64,000 nucleotides of DNA from the NCBI RefSeq assembly GCF_947250645.1, contig NZ_OX366334.1:744001-808000 (forward strand). Reading direction: 5' to 3'. Made by a program: the position numbers and the translations under genes. A model generated the notes under the pieces. That model did not search any database. It was not told the origin of the DNA and worked only from the letters and a program-made list of their open reading frames with translations. The DNA comes from Wolbachia endosymbiont (group B) of Eucosma cana. Its GTDB lineage: Bacteria > Pseudomonadota > Alphaproteobacteria > Rickettsiales > Anaplasmataceae. This document shows positions 36,640 through 46,824 of the stretch, piece after piece; within the stretch, counting starts at the first letter, position 1; each line of letters begins with the position of its first letter.

Positions 36640-37608
36640 TTAAGTTGGACATGTCAACAAGCCAGTAGATATCAGCTTGCCAAATGCACTTCTTTCGACA
36701 ACATCCGTTAAGGAGCAGTCATTGCGAAGTAGCAACGAGTATTTAATCAATTCATATTCATCATCTTCTTGTTGCTGTGTTTCTTCTGCTTTCTTAGAGT
36801 GCTTAAAATCATTTTTTATTAATTCAATCAAAAGCTTTAATGTGTTAAAACTTTTATGTCCCAATAAAGGATCTGCCTTGTTTTCAAGTAGAATTCTTGC
36901 TACTTCTGAATAGCCATTTCTAATAGCCCAGCATAACGGAGTACGCCCGTATTTATCCGCTATGTCAACATCAGCTTCCTTTTCTATGAGTTTTTTTACT
37001 ATTTCCGTTTTGCAATTTTCAGCAGAAACAGCATGATGTAATATAGTACTCCCAGCGCAACCTACTGAATTAACATTAGCCCCCTTGTTTAATAGTAGTT
37101 CTACTATTTCTTCATGTCCATTGAGAGCAGCATAATGCAAAGGAGTATACCCATTTTGATCTACTGCATCAATATTAGCCCCTTTGTCTAACAAGAGTTC
37201 TACTATCTCTTTATGTCCATTGTGAGCAGCACAATGCAAAGGGGTGTACTCCTCTTTATCTACTACTACAACACTAGCCTTGTGTGCTATGAGAATCTCT
37301 ACCACTCCTATACTGCCACTTGCAGCAGCAAAGTGTAAAGGAGTCCATCCATCTTGATCTGCTGTATTAACATTACCCCCTTTTTTTATTAAAAGCTCTG
37401 CTATCTTTACAAGATCATTTCTAGCAGCTATATGTAACAATGTACTTTGATCATCGAATGTATAATTTATGTTAAATCCATTATCTTGCCACTTTTTATA
37501 CGTGTCTGGGTCTTCTTTTTCCAATTCCTCTTTTACTCTTTCGATTATATTATTCTCATTTAAATCACTTATTGTCCTTAATATTTTTAATAACTGTTCA
37601 TGTTCCAT
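36640..37608 (-). CDS. Ankyrin-repeat protein, 322 residues
   Basis: After an N-terminal helical region (residues 1-50) come six to seven well-formed ankyrin units (residues about 52-245), for example GWTPLHFAAASGSIGVVEIL, EYTPLHCAAHNGHKEIVELL and GYTPLHYAALNGHEEIVELL. A polar tail follows. Units three and four are almost identical, suggesting recent internal duplication. The stop lies 13 bases inside the start of the next ankyrin gene (36652), so the two are coupled and likely formed an operon. A role in host interaction is common inference for this family. Confidence 0.85.
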   Translation of the reverse strand: MEHEQLLKILRTISDLNENNIIERVKEELEKEDPDTYKKWQDNGFNINYTFDDQSTLLHIAARNDLVKIAELLIKKGGNVNTADQDGWTPLHFAAASGSIGVVEILIAHKASVVVVDKEEYTPLHCAAHNGHKEIVELLLDKGANIDAVDQNGYTPLHYAALNGHEEIVELLLNKGANVNSVGCAGSTILHHAVSAENCKTEIVKKLIEKEADVDIADKYGRTPLCWAIRNGYSEVARILLENKADPLLGHKSFNTLKLLIELIKNDFKHSKKAEETQQQEDDEYELIKYSLLLRNDCSLTDVVERSAFGKLISTGLLTCPT

Positions 37609-37721
37609 AGTTCTACCTCAAAACTATTTGTTTTGTACTATAGCTAAAAAAAATTATTGATCCATAATAAAATAACCAATGCCAGAGTAAGTGGTTTGCT
37701 GCTAACATATTTAAAAATATT

Positions 37722-40232
37722 ATGAACTTAATAAGAGAAAAAAATACCCCTGTGATGGAACAATATTTGAACCTGAAAGCTCAATACAAGGATCATCTGT
37801 TATTTTATAGGCTAGGAGATTTTTATGAGTTGTTTTTCGATGATGCTATTAAAGCTGCGAAATTGCTGAATATAGTGCTAACCAAGAGGGGCAATTCAAA
37901 TGGGCAAGAAATACCAATGTGTGGAGTGCCAGCACACAGTAGCGAATCTTACCTACACAAGCTAATAGATTTAGGATTCAAAGTAGCAATCTCTGACCAA
38001 TTAGAAACTGCTGATGAAGCAAAAAAGAGGGGCTATAAATCCATAGTAAAGCGTGATGTAGTGCGAGTTGTAACTCCAGGTACAATTATAGAAGATTCAC
38101 TACTGGAGGATAAAAGCAATAATTATCTCGCATCCATAGTTGAACAAAATGACGAATATGCTATTAGTTGGCTTGAATTATCGACGGGAAAATTTTTTCA
38201 CACTTTAACGAGTTTGAAAGCTCTAGATAGTGATTTATTGCGTATATCACCAAGAGAATTATTAATTTCTGAAAAATTCACTGAGGATGAAAAAATTAGA
38301 TCGATTTTAAAAAATTATAAAATATCAATTACGCAACACGCACAGAGCTTTTTTGAGTATAGTAAATCTCACAGAACATTATGCGAGTTTTATAAAATCA
38401 GGGAACTTGGGAGTATAGGAAATTTCAGCAAAGTAGAAATCATGGCGTGTGGTGCACTGCTTGAATATGTCAGAGTAACGCAAAGGGGCTCCATTCCAAG
38501 GCTTGAATTCCCAAAAACCTATAAGCAACAAAATTTCATGCTTATTGATGCTTCAGCAAGGAGAAATCTTGAGTTGTTTTCAACTCAATTTGGTGAAAAG
38601 AAAGGTTCACTAATTTCAGTTATTGATCATACAGTTACAGCTTCTGGTGGACGCCTGCTCAAACAAATGCTCGCTTCACCCCTTGCTTGCTCTAAGGCAA
38701 TTAATTTGAGGCTCAGCACCGCTCAATTTTTTGTAAATAATCATGATTCACGCAGAAAAATACGAGAGATATTATCTAACATTCCGGATATTGAAAGGTC
38801 TTTATCGCGCTTAATACTAGGGCGTGGTTCACCAAAGGATATGAACCTATTGAAAATAGGCCTAGGAAAGACTTTAGAATTGTCTGAGTTTCTGTCTACC
38901 TTGCATAATTATTGTTTAAGTGAAAAATCAGAAATTAACTCTCAGATGTCATTCCAGTGCTTGACCAGAGAAAAGGAACCAGTGTCTACTACTCAGGTGA
39001 TAAGTAGTGACGAAAGTGAACTAAGCACAATACATAAAAGCCTTGGCAATCATAAAGACCTATTTGAACTGTTAAATAGTGCTATACTTGATAATAACCT
39101 CAGTTCCGTGAAAGAAGGAGGATTTATTCACTCAAAATACAACTCAGAATTATCTGAGTTATCCTACATATTAAATAATAGTAATAAACTAATAACCAAA
39201 CTCCGTGAATCTTATCGCGACCTAACTGGTATTGCCGCACTTAAAATATTACATAACAACATACTCGGTTATTACGTTGAAGTGTCGGCAAATCACAAAA
39301 TAACTTCGGATATATTTATTCATAGACAAAGCTTAGCAAATAGCATGCGCTACACTACTAATGAGTTGAAAGAACTAGAAAATAAAATTCTTACGGCACG
39401 TGATGCTGCAATCGGCTTAGAAATGAAAATTTTTAGTGAACTGTGTAGTGAAGTCGCTAAAGAATCTGAAAAAATTGCTCTTGCTGCAAATGCTTTGGCA
39501 AAACTTGATATTAGAACCGCGTTTGCAGAGCTTGCAGTGCAAAATAATTACGTAAAACCCATCATTGATGACAGCAAAGAGTTCAATATCTGTAGCGGAA
39601 GACATCCAGTGGTTGAAGTTAACGATAAATTCATTGCAAATAGCATCAATTTAGCTGGTATACATCTAATTACTGGTCCTAATATGGCTGGAAAAAGCAC
39701 TTTCTTGAGGCAAAACGCTCTCATTGCAGTTTTAGCTCATATGGGGTCATTTGTGCCAGCAGAGAGTGCGCATATTGGAGTGATTGACAAGATATTCAGC
39801 AGGGTTGGCGCAACGGATAATATAACAGCTGGTTATTCTACCTTCATGGTAGAGATGATCGAAACAGCAACGATAGTAAATCAGGCAACAGATCGTTCCT
39901 TGGTGATACTTGATGAAATTGGTAGGGGCACAGGGGTATATGATGGATTATCTATTGCACAGGCGGTGATTGAACACATTCACAACATAAATAAGTGCCG
40001 CGCCATTTTTGCAACTCATTATCATGAATTGACTAAAGTAGGTGAATACTTAGAAAATGTGAAATGTTTTTGTATGAAAATAAAAGAATGGAAAGGAGAA
40101 GTCATCTTTTTACATGAAGTAATTGAGGGCGTTGCAGATGAGTCATATGGAATACATGTAGCAAAACTTGCTGGTTTTCCTGATTCTGTTTTAAACAGAG
40201 CAAGAGAAGTATTTGAGGAGCTAAAGGCTTGA
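37722..40232 (+). CDS. mutS: DNA mismatch repair protein MutS
   Basis: Recognises mismatches and starts repair. At 836 residues it has near-normal length. It shows the N-terminal mismatch-binding motif [15 protein letters not shown] (Phe-x-Glu type), the lever and clamp domains, and the ATPase core: Walker [21 protein letters not shown], Walker [20 protein letters not shown] and the ATHYHEL switch. A block of about 20 residues near residue 410 ([16 protein letters not shown]) is encoded by a palindromic repeat inserted in frame. It lies in the connector/lever region, where an insertion may be tolerated. The upstream ankyrin gene is divergent. Confidence 0.96.
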   Translation: MNLIREKNTPVMEQYLNLKAQYKDHLLFYRLGDFYELFFDDAIKAAKLLNIVLTKRGNSNGQEIPMCGVPAHSSESYLHKLIDLGFKVAISDQLETADEAKKRGYKSIVKRDVVRVVTPGTIIEDSLLEDKSNNYLASIVEQNDEYAISWLELSTGKFFHTLTSLKALDSDLLRISPRELLISEKFTEDEKIRSILKNYKISITQHAQSFFEYSKSHRTLCEFYKIRELGSIGNFSKVEIMACGALLEYVRVTQRGSIPRLEFPKTYKQQNFMLIDASARRNLELFSTQFGEKKGSLISVIDHTVTASGGRLLKQMLASPLACSKAINLRLSTAQFFVNNHDSRRKIREILSNIPDIERSLSRLILGRGSPKDMNLLKIGLGKTLELSEFLSTLHNYCLSEKSEINSQMSFQCLTREKEPVSTTQVISSDESELSTIHKSLGNHKDLFELLNSAILDNNLSSVKEGGFIHSKYNSELSELSYILNNSNKLITKLRESYRDLTGIAALKILHNNILGYYVEVSANHKITSDIFIHRQSLANSMRYTTNELKELENKILTARDAAIGLEMKIFSELCSEVAKESEKIALAANALAKLDIRTAFAELAVQNNYVKPIIDDSKEFNICSGRHPVVEVNDKFIANSINLAGIHLITGPNMAGKSTFLRQNALIAVLAHMGSFVPAESAHIGVIDKIFSRVGATDNITAGYSTFMVEMIETATIVNQATDRSLVILDEIGRGTGVYDGLSIAQAVIEHIHNINKCRAIFATHYHELTKVGEYLENVKCFCMKIKEWKGEVIFLHEVIEGVADESYGIHVAKLAGFPDSVLNRAREVFEELKA
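38943..39006 (+). repeat. Palindromic element in frame inside mutS
   Basis: ATGTCATTCCAGTGCTTGAC and the downstream CCAGTGTCTACTACTCAGG match the two arms of the intergenic palindromic repeat. The reading frame of mutS is kept. Protein-coding palindromic elements of this sort are known in Rickettsia and Wolbachia. Confidence 0.75.
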
Positions 40233-40293
40233 GGAAAGTAACATTATATTACTCCACAATTATGGAGTTTTAGCAATCTATGGCGCTTTAATT

Positions 40294-41670
40294 TTAGTCA
40301 GCTTTCTGAGTAGCTGAATTAACGTAGCATTGATCTATTGCCACATTGGTCAAGATTCCAATTCCACCACCTACAACTGCACCTACAGCTCCTAATGCTA
40401 GTTGAGTACCAATTCCAGCAGAAGACCCAATGATTAATGGAGCAAGAAAATATAATGCTAAAGCGCAAGTTATTGCAGCTACACTTATAACAGCCAGCTT
40501 TCTCGGACAAAAATTTTCTGGTGCCTCAGCACTAGATATGAATGATGATTTTACTAGATTTTTTCTACTTTCATGATCTAAAAAGCCACTCACTGTTCTC
40601 ATTATAGGACGGGTAGAGCGGTCACCAGTTAAGTAAATTCTATCTCCCACTATATCATGAAGCTCTTTAACTTGAGCTTTATATTCATCCCAATAGTTTG
40701 ATAACTCTTGTTGGTCATTGAGAAGATCTGGTTTATTTGAAGTTGTTAACCAGTGTGAGTCATGTTCCAAAATATATCGAATTGTAGCTTTCCCTATATC
40801 TATATGCCCTTCAGTAATTGCATACTTTAAAACACCTTCTGCTTTTTCCCTTCCAACATTAAGATCAGCACCAGCTTTTATTAATAATTCTACTATCTCT
40901 GGAGTGTCAAAAAATATAGCAGTATCTAGAGGAGTTTTTTCATTACAATCTTTGATATTTGAGTTTGCTTTTTTTTCTATTAAATAACTTATAAATCCTA
41001 AAGCTCTATTAGCTTTTTCAGGATTTAGGTCTTTATTATTTCTGTATACTCTAATTGCAAAGTGCAATGCAGTTTGACCCTTCAGCGCATTAGCGTCTAT
41101 GCCTGGTCTCCAATAGCCATCCTGTTCTTGATTTACTATGTTTACATCCGCACCGTTTTCTATTAAAGCCTTAGCTCCTTCGAAATTGCCTTTTGCAGTT
41201 TGCAGATGAAGTAAGTAACGACCAAGATGATCAGTTGCATTAGGATTTGCACCTTGTTCAATCAAATACCTTGCAATTTTATCATTAAATTTGTGATCAT
41301 AAGTTGCAGATTCTAGTGGCTCAGGATTTTGCGATAACTCATTTTTAGCTATTGATTTATTCATCTGACAGATTGATTTGACTAACTCTAAATCTTTTTT
41401 CATAACTGCCTTTCCGACTGCAGTGACGAATTTTACACCTTGCTCTATTAGATATTTAGCCATTTTACTATCAATAGCATAACCTAATAAATTTGTACCA
41501 TTTTGGGAATTAATCTCAGCAACAACATCTTTAATAATAGAGCTGTTTTTCTCAAAAATTGATTTTACTTTTTCTAAATCATTTTTGGTAACAGTATCAA
41601 CAAGATCTTTTATTACAGCATTCACCCTCTCTTTTTTAGCTAAAATTTCTTTTAATTCTTCAGGGTTCAT
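40294..41670 (-). CDS. Ankyrin-repeat protein with C-terminal membrane hairpin
   Basis: 458 residues. Degenerate repeats in residues 30-130 are followed by clearer units (GRYLLHLQTAKGNFEGAKAL, GQTALHFAIRVYRNNKDLNP, EKTPLDTAIFFDTPEIVELL). A helical region and a polar stretch lead to two hydrophobic glycine-rich helices (residues about 388-440, ISVAAITCALALYFLAPLII and LALGAVGAVVGGGIGILTNV). It is convergent with mutS. The layout resembles the 8806 and 61398 genes. No enzymatic domain is seen. Confidence 0.82.
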   Translation of the reverse strand: MNPEELKEILAKKERVNAVIKDLVDTVTKNDLEKVKSIFEKNSSIIKDVVAEINSQNGTNLLGYAIDSKMAKYLIEQGVKFVTAVGKAVMKKDLELVKSICQMNKSIAKNELSQNPEPLESATYDHKFNDKIARYLIEQGANPNATDHLGRYLLHLQTAKGNFEGAKALIENGADVNIVNQEQDGYWRPGIDANALKGQTALHFAIRVYRNNKDLNPEKANRALGFISYLIEKKANSNIKDCNEKTPLDTAIFFDTPEIVELLIKAGADLNVGREKAEGVLKYAITEGHIDIGKATIRYILEHDSHWLTTSNKPDLLNDQQELSNYWDEYKAQVKELHDIVGDRIYLTGDRSTRPIMRTVSGFLDHESRKNLVKSSFISSAEAPENFCPRKLAVISVAAITCALALYFLAPLIIGSSAGIGTQLALGAVGAVVGGGIGILTNVAIDQCYVNSATQKAD

Positions 41671-41745
41671 AAATACACCTCAACACACATAATAAAAAAG
41701 TATATCTAAATCAGAATTGCTTGTAAAGGATCTTTAGATATTATC

Positions 41746-41773
41746 TTGCCCAAAGGTTAATTTATTTTATAAT
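41746..41773 (+). promoter_or_regulatory. Promoter of aspS (TTGCCC-16-TATAAT)
   Basis: A consensus TATAAT box lies 28 bases before the ATG, with a partial -35 box 16 bases upstream of it. Confidence 0.55.
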
Positions 41774-41801
41774 CTTTTTGTATTCTAGAAATTTCAATTA
41801 A

Positions 41802-43604
41802 ATGAACTGTTATAAAACTCACGAGTGTAATGAATTAAGGAAGAATGATGTAGAAAAGGAAGTTATTCTCTCTGGTTGGCTGTATCGCAAACGTGACCAT
41901 GGTAACCTAATCTTTGTTGATTTAAGAGATTTTCATGGGATTACTCAGTTGGTATTCAATAACGATAAAGATTTTTTTGATGAAATTTCGAATTTAAAAT
42001 CAGAAAGTGTGATTACTGTCACAGGAATAGTCAAAGCTAGAACTGAAGATACGGTAAATAGCTCTATTTCCACAGGAGAAATTGAAGTTATAGTTAGTAA
42101 TTTACAAGTTGAATCTGAAGTTGAGTTCCACTGTGATGAAGAAATAGCAAAAGAAGAAAGGAGTATATTAGCAAGTATCGCCGGTGAGCAAGAATACCCA
42201 GAAAACATGAGATTTAAATATCGTTTTCTTGATTTAAGACGTGAAAAGGTTCGTAATAACATTATTCTACGTTCACAGATCATTTCAGAGCTCAGGAGGC
42301 TCATGATAGAGCAAGGATTCTTAGATATTCAAACTCCCATACTTACTGCCTCTTCTCCTGAAGGAGCACGTGATTATTTAGTGCCAAGCAGACTAAATCC
42401 TGGTAAATTCTATGCATTACCACAAGCTCCACAGATTTTTAAGCAGTTGCTTATGGTTTCAGGGTTTGATAAATATTTTCAAATTGCACCTTGTTTTCGT
42501 GATGAGGACGCAAGGGCTGACCGTTCTCCTGGGGAGTTTTATCAGCTAGATCTTGAAATGTCTTTTGTAACTCAAGAAGATATATTTCAGGTTATTGAAT
42601 CTACCTTATATAAAGTGTTTGCCAAATTTTCTCGCAAATCAGTTGATAAAGATTTTCCACGTATTACATACAAAGACGCAATGCTCAAATACGGTTCTGA
42701 TAAACCAGATCTGCGCAATCCACTATTGATCAGCGATGTAACAGAAATTTTCCGTAATTCAGAGTTCAATATTTTCAAAAGCAATATTGAGCGAGGTATG
42801 GTAGTCAGAGCCATTCCTGCTCCCAAAACAGCGGAGGAACCACGCAGCTTTTTTGATAAAAAAATAGAACATGCGCAAAAAGAATTAGGTGCTAAAGGTC
42901 TTGGGTATATAACATTTGATAAGGACGGCATTGCAAAAGGACCAATTGCTAAATTTCTTGATGACAATAGGTTAAATTCTATAAAAGAAATAACAAATGT
43001 AAAGCCTGGAGATAGTGTATTTTTTGCTTCTGATAAGGAAAATGAAGCAGCAATAATTGCAGGGAAAGTTCGCTCTCTCTTAGGATCACAACTAGGTCTT
43101 ATAGATGACAATATCTTTAAGTTTTGCTGGGTCATCGATTTTCCATATTTTGTATATGATGATAAAAGCAAAAAAATAGATTTCTTTCATAACCCATTTT
43201 CCATGCCACATGGTGGCTTGAAGGATTTAGAAGACAAAGATCCACTAGATATCCTTGCTTATCAATATGATCTCGTTTGCAATGGAATAGAGCTTTCAAG
43301 TGGGGCGATTCGTAATAACAAACTAGATATTATGTACAGAGCTTTTGCCATTGCAGGCTACAGTAAAGAGGAAGTTGATACAAAATTTGGCGCGCTTGTG
43401 CGTGCATTCAGGTTTGGAGCGCCACCTCATGGTGGAATAGCGCCAGGGGTTGATAGAATGGTTATGCTACTTGCAGATGAGCCGAATATTCGTGAAGTAA
43501 TCTGTTTTCCTATGAATCAGCAAGGAGAAGATGTTCTAATGGGCGCTCCTTCTAAAGTAGATGATAAGCATTTACGTGAGTTGTCTTTAAAGGTTGTTGA
43601 ATAA
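41802..43604 (+). CDS. aspS: Aspartyl-tRNA synthetase
   Basis: Class II synthetase that charges tRNA-Asp. Lineages without AsnRS often use a non-discriminating form that also serves tRNA-Asn, together with GatCAB. At 600 residues it is complete. It has an N-terminal OB anticodon-binding domain, motif 1 around [20 protein letters not shown], motif 2 [19 protein letters not shown], the bacterial GAD insertion (about 290-420), and motif 3 [17 protein letters not shown]. It has its own promoter and shares a terminator with the convergent lysozyme gene. Confidence 0.97.
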   Translation: MNCYKTHECNELRKNDVEKEVILSGWLYRKRDHGNLIFVDLRDFHGITQLVFNNDKDFFDEISNLKSESVITVTGIVKARTEDTVNSSISTGEIEVIVSNLQVESEVEFHCDEEIAKEERSILASIAGEQEYPENMRFKYRFLDLRREKVRNNIILRSQIISELRRLMIEQGFLDIQTPILTASSPEGARDYLVPSRLNPGKFYALPQAPQIFKQLLMVSGFDKYFQIAPCFRDEDARADRSPGEFYQLDLEMSFVTQEDIFQVIESTLYKVFAKFSRKSVDKDFPRITYKDAMLKYGSDKPDLRNPLLISDVTEIFRNSEFNIFKSNIERGMVVRAIPAPKTAEEPRSFFDKKIEHAQKELGAKGLGYITFDKDGIAKGPIAKFLDDNRLNSIKEITNVKPGDSVFFASDKENEAAIIAGKVRSLLGSQLGLIDDNIFKFCWVIDFPYFVYDDKSKKIDFFHNPFSMPHGGLKDLEDKDPLDILAYQYDLVCNGIELSSGAIRNNKLDIMYRAFAIAGYSKEEVDTKFGALVRAFRFGAPPHGGIAPGVDRMVMLLADEPNIREVICFPMNQQGEDVLMGAPSKVDDKHLRELSLKVVE

Positions 43605-43659
43605 AGTTGTATATAACTTGAGTTTAGGTGGGGAAAAAACAAGAATATTGAATTCTGTT

Positions 43660-43688
43660 AAAGTAGTGCTAGGCCCTAGCACTACTTT
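43660..43688. terminator. Bidirectional terminator between aspS and lysozyme gene
   Basis: A perfect 14-bp-arm palindrome (AAAGTAGTGCTAGG / CCTAGCACTACTTT) between convergent genes, A-rich on one side and T-rich on the other. Confidence 0.75.
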
Positions 43689-43702
43689 ATAGTTTTAGGA
43701 TA

Positions 43703-44335
43703 TCAAAAAGTTTGGTCTAGCGGGACTTGGCCCTCTATTCCGTTTACTTCTCCTTGAGAGGTGTAATTCCAATAAGTATAGTTTTTACCCGCATCCTTCC
43801 AATCTTTAGGTAATTCAGGCTCCGATCTTCCTCTCCAATCAGCAACCCATAATGGGTAGTGAGAAAAATTATGTTCTTCTTGTGTATAGTAATCATTCCA
43901 CGTTTTTGGTGAAGCATATACAATTGGACTGTATCCTTTTTCATTCAATTGAGTCAATAAAGAATGAAGTTTTTCGGCTCTCTGTGTGTTAGTGTGTTTT
44001 GTAGGATCATCACATTTTGTTGTTCTTCCTTCGCAAATACCAGTTGTAGCACTAACAGCTAACTTATTTGTACCTGGCTCAAAATTAGCTTTTTTAAGTT
44101 CGTTAACTATGTTATTCAACTGACCTTCAGGTGTTGAGGTCATCCTAAATACGTGATATGCCCCAGCTTGCACATTATTATCTTTCATACTTTGAAAATT
44201 TTGTCCAAATTTAGTGTCTTGAAAAGTTTCTCCCTCAGTTGCTTTGGCAAATGCAAACCTTACCTCATCCTTTGCAACTTTCAACCAATCAATCTCTCCA
44301 TTCCAATGAGATACGTCTATACCTTTTTCACTCAT
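43703..44335 (-). CDS. GH25-family lysozyme-like protein
   Basis: 210 residues over the whole glycoside hydrolase 25 fold, which cleaves peptidoglycan in active members. The start GIDVSHWNGEIDWLKVAKD contains the first catalytic-site Asp, with FAFAKATEG and AGAYHVFR strands. IVYASPKTWNDYY and YPLWVADW (the late active-site Asp) follow, then YWNYTSQGEVNGIEG. The expected D-x-E strand after the third helix reads KLAVSATTGICEG here, so the main acid pair seems missing. No signal peptide is seen. GH25 genes occur in phage WO and have moved between bacteria, insects, plants and archaea. The gene stands alone, outside phage genes. Confidence 0.85.
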   Translation of the reverse strand: MSEKGIDVSHWNGEIDWLKVAKDEVRFAFAKATEGETFQDTKFGQNFQSMKDNNVQAGAYHVFRMTSTPEGQLNNIVNELKKANFEPGTNKLAVSATTGICEGRTTKCDDPTKHTNTQRAEKLHSLLTQLNEKGYSPIVYASPKTWNDYYTQEEHNFSHYPLWVADWRGRSEPELPKDWKDAGKNYTYWNYTSQGEVNGIEGQVPLDQTF

Positions 44336-44512
44336 ACTAACCTCATAATTACAATAAATGTTGAATATAGAATATAATAGTGAAAATTTAATGAATATCT
44401 TGTGAGCATATTGTAAACAATTTTATACTAAAACAGTTACAAAGTTCTAAACTACAATCTATAGACAAAAATACTTGTTATTAGTAAGTTAAATTATAGT
44501 GAGTTAAAAATT

Positions 44513-45775
44513 ATGAGCGATATTCAAAAAGCAATACTATCAAGTATAATCTGCAATATGATTATATGGTATGAAATAACTCTGTTTGGAGTTTTGACGC
44601 ATATAATAAGTGACGTTTTTTTTTCATCAGAAAGCGACTACATAAAAAAAATCAAATTCCTTGGCAGTTTTGCAATTGGCTTTGGATTTAGACCACTTGG
44701 TGCGTTTATTTTTGGTTACATTGGAGATAAGTATGGCAGGAGGAAAATTTTACTGACTTCCGTAATATTAGCTTCGATATCGTCTACTGCAATTGCGGTT
44801 ATACCTAGCTTTAGAGAAATAGGAATATTTTCTCCTATACTGCTTCTGTTTTGTAGGATAGTACAAGGAATGGCAGCAGGTGGAGAAACAAGTGTTAACT
44901 CTGCTTTTTTAATAGAGCATTCAAGCGATAAAAAAAATCTAGGATTCTTAGGGAGCATGAAAGCGTTTAGTGGTGCTCTCGGTTCTATCACATGCTTTGT
45001 AATGATAGCTATTTGCAAAAAGTTTACAGGTGAAAATTATGAAATTTGGGGCTGGAGGTTGCCCTTCTATTTCTGCTTCATTATGGGCATAATAGGCTTT
45101 TTAACAAGATATATAATGGAAGAGAGCTTAGCATATAAAATTCATGATCAAAATAGAAGCTTATCTGATTCTCCATTTTTAGAATTAATCAAAACCTACA
45201 AAAAAGCATTTATATTAGCAATTGGGCTTGGTATCGCTCAAAATGCAATCGTTTATTCGGTAATAATGTTTTATAACATATCTGTAAAAGCGCTTACTCT
45301 GTCAGGTATTGATATTAAAAATGTAGTAAGGATTATAGTTGAAATTACATTTGGAACGTCCGCAGTGCTATTTGCAATACTGTCTGATAAAGTTGGAAGA
45401 AAAAATGTAATGATTCCTACATTAGTAGCTCTAGCTTGCGCTGGTTTGCCGGTACTTTCGCTATTATCAAATGATAACCACTATATTGTCACGCTCTCTT
45501 TTCTGTTGATAAGTGTGCCGATAGGTGCATCTTTTGGAATATATAATTCTCTTGCCTGCGAGTTATTTCCAACAAAAGTTAGGTGCACCGGCTTTAGCCT
45601 CGCACATAACATATCTGCAGGTATTTTTGGCGGCCTTTCTCCATCGGTATGCATGTGGCTTATAGAAAAAACCGAAACAAAACTTGCTGCAGGGATTTAC
45701 CTTACTGTTTGTGCATTGATTAGCCTAATATCTGTACTTCAAATTAAAGCCAAAGACAAAAAAATTGATTGGTGA
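44513..45775 (+). CDS. MFS transporter, proline/betaine-type
   Basis: 420 residues with about twelve membrane helices. It has the metabolite:H+ symporter signature: a GFGFRPLGAFIFGYIGDKYGRRK loop between helices 2 and 3 (here seen as RPLGAFIFG and GDKYGRRK), and RIVQGMAAGGETSVNSAFLIEH on helix 4. The second half has SDKVGRKN. It belongs to the group containing ProP and related importers, and the substrate cannot be told. Wolbachia carries several such carriers, thought to take up host amino acids or osmolytes. It has its own leader. Confidence 0.85.
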   Translation: MSDIQKAILSSIICNMIIWYEITLFGVLTHIISDVFFSSESDYIKKIKFLGSFAIGFGFRPLGAFIFGYIGDKYGRRKILLTSVILASISSTAIAVIPSFREIGIFSPILLLFCRIVQGMAAGGETSVNSAFLIEHSSDKKNLGFLGSMKAFSGALGSITCFVMIAICKKFTGENYEIWGWRLPFYFCFIMGIIGFLTRYIMEESLAYKIHDQNRSLSDSPFLELIKTYKKAFILAIGLGIAQNAIVYSVIMFYNISVKALTLSGIDIKNVVRIIVEITFGTSAVLFAILSDKVGRKNVMIPTLVALACAGLPVLSLLSNDNHYIVTLSFLLISVPIGASFGIYNSLACELFPTKVRCTGFSLAHNISAGIFGGLSPSVCMWLIEKTETKLAAGIYLTVCALISLISVLQIKAKDKKIDW

Positions 45776-45782
45776 AATCGCT

Positions 45783-46706
45783 TTAGTCAAAAGATAGCGC
45801 TTCAATAGATTTTTCGATATGTTTAGGGACAGGAGCAGTAATAGTGACTTCTTTATTATTTGGCAATTTTAAAGACAAAGAATATGAATGTAGGTGAATC
45901 TGATTTGCTACTCCATCAATAAAAGCTTTTTTACCGCCATATTTACCGTCACCAAGAATAGGACAATTTATATGAGCTAAATGTGCACGTAATTGATGAG
46001 TTCTGCCAGTAATTGGTTGTAATTTTAAATAAGCAACATTATGTTTTAACCTTGCTATAATTGAAAAATGCGTAGTGGCATTTTGAGGTGAATCTTCATC
46101 AACGACTACTTTTTCTTGCCCTGAAATATATTTTTTCACCAACGGATAGTCTATTGTTCCATTATCTTTGCTCGGTATACCAAAAGTTAATGCTAGGTAA
46201 GTTTTTTTTATCCTCCGTCCTTTAAATTCTTCCATAAGGTATTTGGCAACGCTGGCATTGCGTGCGAATATTATTACTCCGCTTGTATCCCTATCCAGCC
46301 TGTGAACAATTTTAAATATTTCTCTCTCTCTTATTTGGTCAAGTAAATCACTAATGCTAATTTTTACCTTTATGCCGCCTTGAACAATGACCCCTGCGGG
46401 TTTGTTTATAGCTAGTATATATTCGTCTTCATATAATATGTTCTCTCTCAGCAAATTTACTAGCTTTTCATTATATTTACGTTCAGAGTTAGTATTTTCA
46501 ATATAATCTAAGTATCTTATTGTTATAGTTTGTCCAGAATTCACTTTATCGCTAGATTTTGCCTTGCAATTATCGACTTTGATTAATCCTTTCCTTAAAG
46601 ACTTTTCGATTGTAGATTGTTTCAAATTGGGAAAAATTCTTCTAATGTACCTATCAAGCCTAACATTATTATCTTCTACTAATATGGTTTTGGTATCGTA
46701 TGACAT
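45783..46706 (-). CDS. RNA pseudouridine synthase, RluC/RluD type
   Basis: Isomerises uridine in 23S rRNA. An S4 RNA-binding domain (residues about 10-65, RLDRYIRRIFPNLKQSTIEK) is followed by the catalytic domain with INKPAGVIVQGG, the Asp motif VHRLDRDTSGVIIFAR and TGRTHQLRAHLAH. I chose MSYDTKTILV (307 residues) over an 18-codon upstream ATG because family proteins start just before the S4 domain. It ends 7 bases after the convergent MFS gene. RluC or RluD identity is not decided from sequence alone. Confidence 0.9.
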   Translation of the reverse strand: MSYDTKTILVEDNNVRLDRYIRRIFPNLKQSTIEKSLRKGLIKVDNCKAKSSDKVNSGQTITIRYLDYIENTNSERKYNEKLVNLLRENILYEDEYILAINKPAGVIVQGGIKVKISISDLLDQIREREIFKIVHRLDRDTSGVIIFARNASVAKYLMEEFKGRRIKKTYLALTFGIPSKDNGTIDYPLVKKYISGQEKVVVDEDSPQNATTHFSIIARLKHNVAYLKLQPITGRTHQLRAHLAHINCPILGDGKYGGKKAFIDGVANQIHLHSYSLSLKLPNNKEVTITAPVPKHIEKSIEALSFD

Positions 46707-46824
46707 CTTACCTACAGAAATCTTATAATGAAAGTAGCGTACACTGAAATCTAATAGCACACAATCAGACCTAATGTACTTTCAGTGTCTGTTACCTCTA
46801 CATCTATCATTCGAGCGTAATTGG

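Larger units (their letters stand above)
33860..36652 (-). pseudogene. Ankyrin gene split by IS3 insertion
   Basis: From ATG 36652 the frame encodes MSNLTESQKELNKKFLSTFK, then ankyrin units at residues about 60-150 (TILHILSSMECSNSEECIDL, GRTPLHYATRSGHCDTIIKL, GKTPIEFAVNNPNLN). A long mixed domain continues to 35324, where IS3 interrupts. On the far side (34027-33860) the same frame resumes with GGSSVYDAIKQGYFKRPEKV and ends IPSRGCVA. AAG is duplicated around the IS. Removing the IS and one AAG restores a frame of about 497 codons, so the disruption is a single recent event. The actual ORF ends at 35234 with IS-derived residues. Confidence 0.8.
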
